The position numbers were made by a program, and so were the translations under genes. A DNA stretch of 64,000 bases from Panorpa germanica (lineage: Eukaryota > Arthropoda > Insecta > Mecoptera > Panorpidae), in assembly GCA_963678705.1 (NCBI GenBank), contig OY783207.1:62001-126000 (forward strand). Direction: 5' to 3'. The notes below the pieces were generated by a model. The model ran no database searches and was not told the origin of the DNA. It saw only the letters and a list, made by a program, of their open reading frames with translations. Below, piece after piece: positions 35,745 through 46,979 of the stretch; the first letter of the stretch is position 1, and every line of letters begins with the position of its first letter.

Positions 35745-35960
35745 TTCTTTCAAATCACGTTTACGATTATTTCAACATCAGGAGAATATGCAATCATATT
35801 TTTAGGAACATTACCAACTCACGTTAGCAACAATGCTCTAAATAAATTAAACATCGAACTTTCTTGAAAATTGCCCTCGTTAAACGAGGAGACTCATACC
35901 ACATGGAAAAAGTAGGGTTACCTTCCTAAACCGTTTTCTTTGTGGTTGTAAACATTTTAC
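35745..35960 (-). repeat. Interspersed repeat, diverged copy G
   Basis: A weaker third match to the E/F repeat, in the same direction as E. It carries TTTCAACATCAGGAGAATATG and GTAGGGTTACCTTCC with substitutions and gaps. It lacks all the insertions seen in E and F. Confidence 0.65.
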
Positions 35961-36460
35961 GAATTACTTTTATAAAATTATTTAATGAAAAAATACGTTT
36001 TCATTTCATGTTTCAATATTTCACCCTTCGTAATAAAGTCAAAAAACGGCATAATTATAAATAAAATTGCGTTGTGGTAGAAAAAAGTATATTTTAAAAA
36101 GGAAGTCCGACCCTGTGAGTAATTAATATTTCCAGGTAAAGATTAAAAGATTTAGACAGTAGGTAGAAACTGTAATGTGAGCCAGACTAATATTTAGATT
36201 GTAATGACTAATGTTTTGACATAATGGTTGGATTTATTTGGTTATTGATAATTGCCTACAATTAGGTATTCAACTATTTACTTTTGACTAATTTATTCTT
36301 CTCAAATGAAAACTTAATAAATGAAACATGAATCACGCCAGATTTTACCCCCGTCTTTTTGGTGTGGTGAAGTGAGTGAAGTGTAAACATTATGAAGTGT
36401 ACTGAATTTTGTCTCTGGAAAATATTCCTATAATTGGCCAACCTATTGCTGACTTCACCG

Positions 36461-36496
36461 TTTATAAGCTTTACCTGCGTAACTATTACCAGTACA
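36461..36496 (+). promoter_or_regulatory. Possible TATA box of the secreted-protein gene
   Basis: TTTATAAG at 36,461-36,468 lies 123-130 bp before the start codon, and a transcription start about 30 bp downstream would fall near ACCAGTACA (36,488-36,496). This is a motif match only. Confidence 0.3.
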
Positions 36497-36590
36497 ATTT
36501 TTAATTTGCATTGAACGTCGAGCTGAGCAGCACCCGATTAAGAAGACTATCATTTCATTTCTCAACTACTCCCATTACTGGAATTTACAA

Positions 36591-38076
36591 TGCTTTCTCT
36601 GTTCGTGGGATTTTTGACATTCTGGTTTTTTACTGTGGTGGGCTATTGTGAAACCTCAGACGTAAGTTATTTTAATATTTATAATTATTAATTTTAGGTA
36701 CACATCTTTTCTGATTTTAACAACTGACAATATCCTCGTGTCTGTTGAATATTTCCACGTGTTCATGCATAACCTATATTTATTAAATTTAAATGTTTTT
36801 TAATAATCCTTTTCTTTTAGCATGAGGATATTCCAACAGGAAAGACTCTGGAGGAGATGAGAATGTGGCGACGGAAAGTATTTTTGATTTTACTCGTCCT
36901 AATACGTAAATTAGAAATAGCTACTAACTTTATAGAAGGTACTTGCACTGTGAAGGACCTCGATGAAATTTTCCAGGAATTTGAACAAACAGCGCCTGCG
37001 GTAAGAATATTTACAAATATCTTTATTAATTTTTCATTAAAAAATTGGTTAATAATATATCCAAAAGTTGACAGAGATATAAATATTAAAAATTTAGATT
37101 TTTGTGACATCTTTAACTAATATGTGATCGATTTTATTTTTATTTGTTCATATGCTTCATAATATCAAAACATTATACATTACACGAGGTACTTATAAGT
37201 AGAAGCTGGTGTATCACTAGCATATATACATGCATCCCTGTTACACTCTTTTTTAGAGGTTATTGTAACTCATGTTTGTAACTTTTGATCTCTTTAATGA
37301 TTAAACGGTCTTAAATTAATATCTTAATGGGCTTGTGTCCTCATTTTTCAGTTGTCGATTATTTCAATTGTTTATTGAAATTGATGTTAATAAATGTGTA
37401 TTGGTGTGTCAATTTTATTAAATATCTAAATGTTGACGAGGATATAGCAATTAAAAATTTGAATTATAGTTTTAGCGCTAGAAATGGTCGGTCATATTTG
37501 TATGACGTGAAACGCATTTTAATGTCAGTTATTTGTTGAGTAGGTCAGTGCTGTGGTAATGCTTTGTAGCTGTTGGTAGTGAAATAATCAAATCAAGTCA
37601 AAGAATAAAAAGTTTTTATTTTATTTAACCCATTTACGGCTGACATAATATTGAAATTTTATTGTTCCTTGAAATAGCTGTAAATAATATTTGATATTTT
37701 GATATATAAATACATATAGCAGAGATTTATGAGCTGTAAGGTTGGCAGCGGTTGTGATGTCACATGCATTTCGAAAGTGTACAACGTTGAATCTCTTTAA
37801 TAATGACAAAATTACTTTTTTAATCGTTAATATCTCTTAACATATAAGGAGTTATTAAAAAATAATTGGACATTTGAGGTTCTAGTAACCCACTTTATCA
37901 ACATATATAGTACACTTTTATAGAAATTAAGACATAGGACACATGCCCATTGTTACTATCTCCTATAGCACTGCCATTTACTAATAATTGTGTTGTGAAC
38001 TCAAGTGTCGATTTTTTCTCTTAAAATTGTTTACTGGGAAGTAATATTTTTTTTTTTTCGTTTTATATCACGACAG

Positions 38077-38164
<88 letters not shown>

Positions 38165-39793
38165 AAACATTATGAGTCGACGTAACAGCTGCTATAGCTT
38201 TGACGTTTAACAATGATTGTAAAGTTTGGCTAATGATAGTGTGAAAGAAGGTGAGGAAGCAATGACGTCATGTACTGCAAACCTTTTTGTGTTAATTTTT
38301 AGCCCTTTAATCATTAAATGAAAAAAGCACTATTTCAATTGTTAATATCTTCTATAATATTGTGAATTGTATAAAAATAATGGATATTTGAGGTTTTGAT
38401 AACTTTATCAATAAACAATGCAGTTTTATATAAATTCATTTATGGCTCACAACCCAATTAGACATTTGAGATTCTTATATCCAACTTTTCTTATGTATTT
38501 ATGTAGTGCAGTTTAACAGCAATTGAGTCTCAGTTCACAACCCCATTTACAGAAATCTGTTTCGTAAGGTAACCCTACTTTTTCATAAGGTATGAGTTTA
38601 CTCGCTTAACGAATGCTACCTGTAATATAGTTTGATATGTGATTTATTGGAATAGACATTATTGCTAACATGCCTGCAGCTTAGGCGTATAATATTAAGG
38701 GCGGGGCCTGGTTTTTCACTTTCGAAAAATCGATTTTTTTTTTTTGTTTTATCTTATTGTTTAACATTTCAAGAATATGTCCTCAAAATTTTAATCCGAT
38801 CTAAGCAATATTCTTGAAGTTATTGTCTTATTAATCCGGTATATTATATTGTATTATATGTTAATCAGGTATACAGTTTATTCATTGCTATAGTCCTGAC
38901 GCGTTTTTCTCAAAACTACTTTTTCAAAGTCCGTGTTTACTGCCATTTGAAAACTACTCGACCGATTCATTTCAAACTTTGTACACATTTTCTTCATATA
39001 AAATACTATGAAGTTAATATACTATGTTAAAATACTATGAATATAAACATTAAGGGTGTTTCCCACCCACAAAATGGCGGAAATTTTAGTCGAAAATAAC
39101 GGTTCACACTTTAGATGGCCGCCAAAAATTTTTAAATTAAAAAAAAAATAATCAGAAAACGTTGGGGGGAAGATTTGTTTATAATTTAACTAAATTTTTA
39201 TAGTTTTTCATTTTCTGATAATTTCCGGCCGAGTTACAGTGAACACCGCAAATTGCTTTTTTTTCAAGACGTCCTGGGGGAAGCTCTGTCACGGGCTAAT
39301 GATTTAATATTTTTGCATGAAAAATTTACAGAACATAGTCAAAACTATGCTCAACAATGTATAGAAGGTTTGAATAAAATTGCTCATTCGATATTTGAGA
39401 TAAAAAATCACAAAAAAAGTGTTTTTTTTTTACGCTGAAACCCAGACCCCCCCCTTAATATACTCACAGTTTCGAAAAAGACAAAGATGTGATTGTATAT
39501 TCCCCTCATGTTGAAGTAATAGTAAATGGTTTTATAGAAATTACACCATGGTTATAAACCCATTTGAAACATAAGTGCGAATCCATAGAGCGACAGAATG
39601 TAAGTGAATAATTTTGTTTTCTAATTTGCAGGATATGAGACTAACGAAAATGACAATTCAACACATTGAGGAGATTCTGGATATTTGTGTAGAAGACCAG
39701 AGAGTCCAGAAAATCATACACAATGGAGTAAATCACTACAGGGCCAACTTGGAAAACGTAGCATTCCTGCCTAATTTTTCCAATGTACAGTAA
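36591..39793 (+). CDS. Small secreted protein, three exons (orphan host gene)
   Basis: Three coding exons: 36,591-36,662 (72 nt), 36,821-37,000 (180 nt) and 39,632-39,793 (162 nt with TAA). Splice signals are GTAAGT/TTTTAG and GTAAGA/TTGCAG. Every exon is a multiple of three, so both introns are phase 0. The product is 137 residues. Exon 1 is almost exactly a signal peptide (MLSLFVGFLTFWFFTVVGY), with cleavage likely around residue 19-21. The rest looks helical and charged, with cysteines at 20, 66 and 103 and an amphipathic stretch VFLILLVLI at 44-52. I recognise no family. Intron 2 (2.6 kb) is filled with a MITE, interspersed repeat F and a piggyBac-like MITE. AATAAA lies 68 bp after the stop. 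Secretion is a firm inference; function is unknown. Confidence 0.75.
37327..37950 (+). mobile_element. MITE family 1, copy C
   Basis: A 624-bp copy with ends ATGGGCTTGTGTCCT and AGGACACATGCCCAT. It lies in intron 2 of the secreted-protein gene in the sense direction and is very like copy B, though it lacks small blocks. Confidence 0.85.
38078..38162. repeat. (TA)n microsatellite
   Basis: About 40 TA units. The matching position in copy E (about 33,815) is CAATATACTG, so the tract grew in place. Confidence 0.9.
38699..39454. mobile_element. piggyBac-like MITE, 756 bp
   Basis: Inverted ends GGGCGGGGCCTGG and (reverse complement of the right end) GGGGGGGGTCTGG are flanked by TTAA at 38,695-38,698 and 39,455-39,458. 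Copy E has the uninterrupted ATAATATTAATATACTC at this site with a single TTAA. TTAA target duplication is the hallmark of piggyBac transposons. No transposase frame is present, so it would have been moved by another copy's enzyme. Confidence 0.85.
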
Positions 39794-39860
39794 ATCTGTT
39801 CTGCTTCTTTGTTAAATTAAAATGTCACATATGTTGTAAAATGTATATTAATTACATTTA

Positions 39861-39866
39861 AATAAA
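39861..39866 (+). terminator. Polyadenylation signal of the secreted-protein gene
   Basis: AATAAA, 68 bp after the stop codon of the three-exon gene, followed by TTTTTTATTTT-type sequence. It fits a short 3' untranslated region. Confidence 0.5.
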
Positions 39867-39899
39867 CTTAATTGTGCTAAAATAGTCTTTTTTATTTTA

Positions 39900-40451
39900 A
39901 GTAAAGCCGCTTATTGAATGGACAGCTCAGTAAAGCTTAAAATGCTGTGGATGCAGGATTCCTTGATAAGTCTAGTGAAGTCATTGACAACTCGACTTCG
40001 TTTAATTCAATAAACTCCATACGAATTCGAATTCCTGAAATAATAAGGTCTAATCGAATGTTCGAAAAAAATATTTAAGCTTTAGCTTATGCAAACCTCG
40101 TGCAAAACATAAAATATAACTGTTACATTATGTCATAATATAAAAATAATTAATAAATACGTTAGCTTACATTGTTTTATACTTATTAATAGTTGCGTTA
40201 ACTAAGCCTTTTTCTAGAGTCCTCAGAAACAGCTTCGATTTTGATAATATTTAAAAAAAATGTTTTTTTTAATTTTATTTAAAATCAGAGGCCTTTTTGA
40301 AGCGGAGATATAACTAATAATATTATTTAAACAATATGTATAATAGTTACAAAAGAAATTAGTTTTGCGTGGTTTTGTACAAAAAATTCTTCATACATCA
40401 ATTTTAAAGATACTAGTCATACTTTAATATTTACATCATAAAAACTCACTA
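39900..40451. other. Intergenic, no gene recognised
   Basis: AT-rich. A phrase near 40,215-40,245 (CTCAGAAACAGCTTCGA) recurs in similar form near 43,560, which suggests a further low-copy repeat, poorly defined. Confidence 0.35.
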
Positions 40452-40559
40452 CCCTACAAACAATTTCTCTAAACCTCGTCCGATTCTAATACGATTCTAC
40501 TGCGATTCGGTTCAATCCGTTCGAATCTAATACGAATCTTGTCAACATTGTTTGTAGGG
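40452..40559. mobile_element. 108-bp element with perfect 13-bp inverted ends
   Basis: CCCTACAAACAAT opens it and the exact complement ATTGTTTGTAGGG closes it. The interior holds a second loose palindrome built of repeated GATTCTAATACGATTC-like words. It is too short to code. No clear target duplication is visible. It could be a mini-MITE. Confidence 0.6.
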
Positions 40560-41900
40560 TTGGTGGGTCAAGAAAATCATACATATGTGTTACGTGCATA
40601 CTTTATGTATACTGGTTTTCACTAGTATATATTGTTACAATTTTCACGGGTGGGTACCCAGTCAACATTTTGGAGTAAATTCTACTTAATTTCTATTACA
40701 TATCATGAGTTTTTTGTCTGGAACGTGTTCGTTTTCTATTCAGTCGTTCATAGGAAAGGCCCTTTTTATGACCTACAGAGATCGCAACGACGGTTCACTG
40801 CTGAATTAAAAGCGGAGTCGGTTTATGATTTATGACCGGAGTTATAAACTTGACACTAGCAGGGATGGCAGGGGTATAAAACTTAATGGAATTCTACTTT
40901 TTAGAGTCTGCAAAATATAAATATTTAAATGAAGAAATAAATAGATGTAATCTTTAGTACGGATCGTGATTTTTTTAATGAATATTATTCATCTTCAACA
41001 ATACTCGTTATATTAGTTTTTTACATTCGGTGATTCAAAAATCCACGATCGGCAGGTCTGCGTTAGGTTTAAAACCTCTGTCTTAGCATCGCTGCTTAGA
41101 GTATTCGTTTAAACACATTATATTCGGAGATTGAGGGAGACACCGTGTGCCTATTATCATTAAAGAAATATTTGTTGAAAAAGGATAGCATATACGTTAA
41201 ACATACTGTACTGAACGAAATACTATTCAAGTATACAAGTGTAACGGTGAAAAATATATTTTACTTGTCTAACCGCATCTCGTTTCTCTCTCACTTTGGA
41301 ATGAAAATGAACTAAACAAATAGAGTGAAAGAAACAACTGCTACTTAATGAATGATGTTGGAAAAAGAAAGAATATTATTATGAAAAAATTCTAACAACT
41401 AACACAAAATCTGTGACAGGTAAAGAATGAATTTGAACTAAAAGCGACTTTTGTGTACCACTTTTGAATTATTAACGAACTTGCTAAGACTACATATATC
41501 AGATTTTATTTCACAAAATCTTGACAGGTAGGGAATAAATTTGAACTAAAATTGGTTTCTGTGTTGTTGCTTCGAACTTGTAAAACGTTAGAATAGAATT
41601 GTACGAGTGACTCGAACTTCACCAAATAGGGCACTTCACCAAATTATTTACTGGGTAGCAACTATCCTCTTTAGCTTCTAACACCAAATGATACAAACTT
41701 GTAATGGCGTGAAAGGGGATGAAGGGAGTCTGGCTCTGGAACCTTTTATGACGCCAAAGGTACAAATTTGTATGTGCGAACGAGGATTAAGGGAAGGGAG
41801 ATTAGGATTCCCGAACCGTCTAAATATACGCCGTATCACGCCAGTGTCTTTGGGTTCTTTAATCACCGAGCGGAGTAATTATTTTTAATATTTAGTCGCG
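40560..41900. other. Intergenic, no gene recognised
   Basis: Mixed AT-rich DNA. A slightly GC-richer block at 41,690-41,880 has open frames on both strands, but neither resembles a known protein. Confidence 0.35.
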
Positions 41901-41904
41901 TTGT

Positions 41905-42530
41905 ACAAAATACAAAAAGTACAAGATTTAACACCTGCACAAAAAGCAGTTCGCTTAGCAAGTGCAAAAGTGTTAAAACACTAGCACGTTGGTGGCGAGC
42001 TTGAAAATTCGGTATTTTCTGATGAAATTTTTTTTACGGTTCAACAATATGTAAACAAATAAAACAATTGTGTATGGTGAATGGTAGAGTGCATTTCAAA
42101 AGACCGATGATTTGGGCCGCGGTAACTGCCACACGATACCACTCGTTTTCATTGAACAGGCCGTAAAGGCAAATCAACAAATCTATTGTGAAAAGATTTA
42201 AAATGATACATTGTTACCTTGGGCACCTAAGTAATTCGATGGAAACTATTGGACGTTCCAACAGGACTCGGCATTATCTCTTAAAGTCCGTGAAACACAA
42301 CGTTTTTTACAAGAAAATGTTCCAAGATTCATTGCTTCACAATAATGGCTGCCATATTCCCCGGACTTAAACCCTATAAATTTTTTCATATGGTCCATTT
42401 TGGTTGCCAAGTGTCAACTAAAAAATATGAGACGGTCGACACCTTAAAGGTTGCTCTTCGCCGAGAATGGAACAAAATACCATCAGGCCACATTCGTGCA
42501 GCGTGTTACCTTTTATCTAAGCTAGAGGTG
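41905..42530 (+). pseudogene. Tc1/mariner-superfamily transposase relic
   Basis: Shifting frames give LTPAQKAVRLASAK, VFSDEIFFTVQQYVNK, IPLVFIEQAVKANQQIYCEKI, LLPWAP, WTFQQDS and KVALRREWNKIPSGHIRAAC in order. These correspond to the SDE, the PLVFIEQGVKVN-type, the FQQD and the final parts of a mariner-type transposase. Stops and small gaps between the pieces show that it is inactive. The N-terminal helix-turn-helix half and terminal repeats are not visible. Confidence 0.8.
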
Positions 42531-42872
42531 GCTACGTCGAACAATAAGAATTTTTTTTTTAATTTGAAATGTTTTTACGATATACAGAAGTTTTTAAATG
42601 AAAAGAAAATTGACAAAATTACAGCATTTTTAATTGGTAAAACTACGAGCGCCGAACCGTATAAAGGACAAAACTGTATAAAGGACATAATTAGTATCTA
42701 ATTTTGCAATAAAAAGAAGGAAATTACCCTATTATTTCCTTCCATATTAATGTTAGAAGGCCGCACACAGGATACACGGCTGTCTTTAGATATTCTACTT
42801 TTTTAACTAAGGGACGATAAGAGGACCCTCACACTTAAACAAGTCCTACAGGGACAAATTGTTAGCATTGTT

Positions 42873-43396
42873 AGGGCGTTCGCACACGACGCGACTGGTT
42901 GCAAACCTTAGCCCCGAATCTACCCGAAGCGAATGTGATTACATCTGTTGTTAGTGAGAGATCGAACTTGTATGCGAATGAGATAAAACACGAGGAAAGG
43001 CACACAAGTCGGCTGATTGCAAACTAAACGCGAAACGAAGTTTTCAACGAAAACGAGCACGAGCCATGTCGAGTCGTGTATCGTAACTCTATAGAATTTT
43101 TAACAATAGCAAAACAGGGGATTCAATTGTGTTATATTTGATTGTATGTATGTATTTAAATATTTTTCAATAGTATTCGTAAACATCTCTGTTGATGAAA
43201 CCAACAATGCGCTGCGACCGAGAAATCTAGTCACTGAATATATGCTCAAAATCAGTTTAGTTACGTTCGTGCCGTGTGTTTTATCTCACTCGTAAACACG
43301 TTCGTTTTTTTTACTAACAACACAGTTGTAATCACATTCGGTTCGGGCAGATTCGGGGCTAAGGCTTGCAACCAGTCGCCTCCTGTGCGGAGGTCC
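42873..43396. mobile_element. MITE with long inverted repeats, ~525 bp
   Basis: The left end GCGACTGGTTGCAAACC and the right end (reverse complement GCGACTGGTTGCAAGCC) continue as imperfect inverted arms of more than 120 bp through TTAGCCCCGAATCT and GAATGTGATTACA. The whole unit could fold back on itself. The exact outer boundary and target duplication are not certain. No coding frame is present. Confidence 0.75.
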
Positions 43397-44128
43397 ATAC
43401 TGTCCAATGTATTCAATATGGTGTTATTTCTATCTTTCTACAAATAAGAAAAAACTGCATTAAGACAGTCATGTTTCCAGTATGCGACAACCCTTACTCA
43501 TTGTTACACACACTTTGTATCATAATAGTTACGTCAAAGAAGCCTTTTTCTTGGAAGTCTTCAGAAACAGCTTCGAATTTAATTAAAAAAATTATAATAT
43601 ACATATCTTCTATATATATAAAACAAAGACGGGTTTGTTGCAACACTTATAACTCGAGATCTGCTGAACCAATATTCATGGTTATTGATTCGTTGGATTT
43701 GTCTTCGCCCCGAATAGAATAATACATATTAAAAACAATGAAAATATATAAAACAAAGGCGGGTTTGTTACAACACTTACAATAGCATAATACATCTTAA
43801 AAACAATGAAAATTCGAAATTTAAAAAACTCGACAATGAAAACTCGATACTTAATCATTTTAATAAATGCTGATTTGTTTATTTCATGTCAAACATTTGT
43901 TGTCATGACAACATGTTGTAACAACTATTCATGTGTGCGTTCAGAAATTTATTTTTTGTAAAATGTATCGAAAGTTCAGGTACTGTTATATTTGTTTGTT
44001 TTAGACATTAATTTGTGTAAATTATTTATTAATTATTTAATTTTTAATTTCAGAAAATAATACCTAAGATTTATTGTACAGGTTAACAAAAGTGTAAATG
44101 TCTTTTTATAGGTTATCTATAATTTTTC

Positions 44129-44944
44129 TTGATAAGTTATTCATATGTAGTGGTTATATACTCTTTGAGCTATTGTCTATGTCTCGAAAGTGGTTTTTTG
44201 TGGTTTTATGCGAGTGCACATTCAGTATTAATATTAATAACAATGCCGCTTCCTAGAAGATCTAATCTTTCCCAGCGGAGCCGTAATGCAATTAGGCAAC
44301 GGAATATCGCGAGTCAATTATCTGATGAAGAACGAGAAATTGCACGAGAAGAGCGCCGCGTTAGTATGGAGCAAAGAAGGTCCTTAATTCGTGCTTCTCA
44401 AACACAAGAGCAAAGAGATGTAGCCCGTGAAACTGCTAGGTTAGAAACGAGAAATCGTCGAGCTTATCGTACAGATGAACAGAGGAATAATCTTCGAAGT
44501 GTAAGAAGAAATGGTTCAACTATTGATTTGAATCGAGCAGCGTTTCTATATGATTGCACCATCGACTACAGCTTGCATCGTTTAGTTTGCATTGGTCCAA
44601 TGGACGTTGTTTGCCAGCATTGTGGAGCATTGAGGTTTGCTGGTGAAACGCCTGGTTTGTGCTGCCTTAGTGGTAAAGTGAAATTGCCATCATTGGTCCC
44701 GCCACCAGAGCCATTGTGCTCCCTGCTTTATGGCGAAACACTAGAATCACGACATTTTCTAGCGAACACTCAAAAATACAATGTCTGTTTCCAAATGACT
44801 TCATTTGGGGCGGAAATTATCGAAGAACACGGATATAATCCGACATTTAAGGTAATTTTAGTTAAAAACTATATTTTCTATGATTGTAAAAAAAATCTGG
44901 AATGTAGTTTGTTAGATTTCTGTATTTGGCATGTTATTATTTGA
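44129..44944 (+). pseudogene. Helitron Rep-helicase, N-terminal part
   Basis: The likely true start is the Met at 44,243 (MPLPRRSNLSQRS). An Arg-rich helical leader (repeated RE-ARxE/RR text) is followed by VCQHCGALRFAGETPGLCC, a zinc-binding motif, then SGKVKLPSL, PPEPL, and KYNVCFQMTSFGAEI. This is the standard beginning of insect Helitron proteins. The family match stops near 44,850 and resumes at 45,010-45,126 with IQGQICHRIGSL and FLQIYFMGN. Confidence 0.85.
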
Positions 44945-45123
44945 AAAAAAAAAGTGTTCGTAAAAAAAGTGTTTGTAAATCTAACTATAACTATGGCTTT
45001 GACTTTACAGATTCAAGGCCAGATTTGCCATCGCATTGGATCATTGCAACCTATAGAAGATGCACAGCATAAATTCTTGCAAATATACTTCATGGGCAAT
45101 ATGGAAGAACAACTTGACCGGCG

Positions 45124-46330
45124 TTAAGGGATCAACACAGCTACGAAAAGAGCAATTCTCCAAGAACAACCGACATGTAACATTTCGAAACACTCCGCAA
45201 TGGCCAAAGTTTTAGTAGCATCAAAAATCATCATATGGGACGAATGCACAATGGCGCACAAACGCGCATTGGAAGCACTAGACCGAACATTAAAAGATCT
45301 GCGCAATGACTCGAGATGTTTCAGTGGTGCAATGATTTTATTATCTGGCGATTTCCGACAAACACTACCAGTCATTCCAAGATCTACTGCTGCCGACGAA
45401 ATAAACGCTTGCCTCAAAGCATCAAATCTGTGGCGATATGTAAAGAAACTTCAACTGTCTGTAAATATGAGAGTTGCATTGTTGAACGATCTATCTGCTG
45501 ATGATTTCTCGAAGCAATTGCTGACTATCGGTAATGGCCGTGGTCCTGTTGACAAATCGAGCGGTTTGATTTAATTTCCTCCAAATGTTTGCAATTTTGT
45601 ATCATCAAAAGACGAGCTTATCAACAAAGTATTCACGGATATCATTGCTAACCACAAAAATACTAAATGGTTAAGTGAGCGAGCAATTTTGGCCGCTAAA
45701 AATAAAGATGTAGATGACCTCAATTTTATAATTCAAAATCAAATCGTAGGTACTCTGTATTCATTCAAATCTATCGACTGTGTAACAAACGAAGAAGAAG
45801 CCACTAATTATCCAAGTGAATTTTTAAACTCCTTGGATGTGCCTGGTTTACCACCGCACAATTTAAAACTTAAGGTTGGCTCGGTAGTCATCATGCTTAG
45901 AAATTTAAACCAACCAAAACTGTGCAATGGAACGCGTTTGGTGATAAAAAAACTGATGAGCAATGTGATTCACGCGTCGATACTTAAAGGAAAATTTAAA
46001 GATGAAGAAGTTCTTATTCCAAGGATTCCGATGATCCCAACGGATATGCCATTTGAGTTTAAACGAATTCAATTCCCGATTCGTCTTGCCTTCGCCATGA
46101 CGATCAACAAATCACAGGGCCAATCCTTGACTATTTGTGGTCTCATGGTCAATTGTACGTGGCATGCTCACGTGTCGGCAAACCATCCGCTTTATTTGTT
46201 CTTGCGCCCGACCAAAAAACAAAGAATGTCGTTTACCACAAGGTGCTTGAATGAAAATCCCATTAATGAATTAATCCGAGTGTATTCCAATCTGCACAAC
46301 ATAGTTTTCAATCATTTTTTTCTGAAATGA
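45124..46330 (+). pseudogene. Helitron PIF1-type helicase, C-terminal part
   Basis: Matching segments in order are IIIWDECTMAHKRALEALDR (Walker B), LLSGDFRQTLPVIPR, NMRV and then, after a TAA at 45,572-45,574, ERAILAAKNKDVDDLN, LKVGSVVIMLRNLNQP, LCNGTRLVI and FAMTINKSQGQS (helicase motif VI region). The Walker A part is missing, and sequence before 45,190 joins directly to the N-terminal gene region, so a large internal piece is gone. Confidence 0.88.
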
Positions 46331-46542
46331 GTTTGAATTACTCAATTATTATTATTTTTTTAATTTTTATTCACATTCTGTATGTCTTCATCATAATAAA
46401 ATTCTTTTATGTTTCTATCTATATTAATAAATATTATTTTGTATCATTGTATTACGTTCATCAAAGCCTAAATTAGTTCAGCTAAAAGGTAACACGAAAT
46501 TCATTCACTGTTAGGCGGTACGAAGTTCGCCGGGTCAGCTAG

Positions 46543-46563
46543 TATATATATATATATATATAT

Positions 46564-46620
<57 letters not shown>
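46543..46620. repeat. (TA)n tract between Helitron and Polinton
   Basis: TA repeats with one TGGA interruption near 46,562. The Helitron ends at its left edge and the Polinton begins at its right edge. Confidence 0.9.
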
Positions 46621-46622
<2 letters not shown>

Positions 46623-46979
46623 TAGTATATAATACCAGAGTCCTGACTCAAACTCAGTTTTGATAGATTTGACATCTAAAAATTTATCAAATTAGTATAT
46701 CATAGAGAGGTTTCGAACTCAAACTCAGTTTTAATAGATTTGACATCTGAAAATTTATCAAATTATTATGTGTAACAAAATATCAAATATTTTTTAAAAA
46801 ATTGCAATATTTCTAACACAAATCCAAAATTGATATAAATTGCAATAATTGATAATATATATCAAAATATTGATACATATTTAGACCTCTAACGATTTAT
46901 TAATAAGGGGGGTCTTTAAGACACCTCAACATTTTTTATGTTCATAAAATACTGACTAATTTTTTTTCTATTAAATGGA
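46621..46979 (+). repeat. Polinton left terminal inverted repeat
   Basis: 359 bp, with about two mismatches from the right copy. It contains an internal direct repeat of about 52 bp (AAACTCAGTTTTGATAGATT and AAACTCAGTTTTAATAGATT). Its inner edge runs through the first codons of the gene at 46,975. Confidence 0.93.

Larger units (their letters stand above)
38055..39545 (+). repeat. Interspersed repeat, copy F
   Basis: The inverted counterpart of copy E (32,385-33,840), lying in intron 2. It carries a (TA)n expansion at about 38,080-38,160 where E has only a short TATA, and a 756-bp MITE at 38,699-39,454. It lacks MITE B and the SINE, so it gives their empty sites. Confidence 0.85.
43606..46542 (+). 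mobile_element. Shortened Helitron with both termini
   Basis: It starts TCTTCTATATATATAAAAC after an A (43,605) and ends with a hairpin (GGCG...CGCC, about 46,514-46,531), then GGGTCAG and CTAG (46,539-46,542) before a T. That is the A^TC...CTAG^T rule. The first 130 bp are partly duplicated (43,616 and 43,745 share ATAAAACAAAG-CGGGTTTGTT). Inside are the N-terminal part and the helicase tail of the Rep-helicase gene. The Rep nuclease and the first helicase motifs are absent, so it cannot move by itself. Confidence 0.88.

Noticed and set aside
36344-36356. TTTTACCCCCGTC, the exact complement of 63-75 at the first Helitron end.
   Set aside because: No hairpin or CTAG accompanies it here. A 13-bp match alone can be chance.
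37327-37539. A 70-codon frame at the start of MITE copy C.
   Set aside because: It starts in the inverted terminal repeat. The equivalent frame is not kept in copies A and B.
38031-38213. Open frames of Ile-Tyr repeats here and at 60,343-60,585.
   Set aside because: They are direct translations of (TA)n microsatellites.
39253-39438. A 61-codon frame inside the 756-bp MITE.
   Set aside because: It lies wholly in a TTAA-flanked non-coding element and matches no transposase.
40632-40835. A 67-codon plus-strand frame.
   Set aside because: No family match, no promoter or polyadenylation context, and no sign of conservation that can be judged here.
41678-41888. Overlapping frames of about 60 codons on both strands.
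   Set aside because: Open on both strands because of local base composition, with no recognisable motif or splice context.
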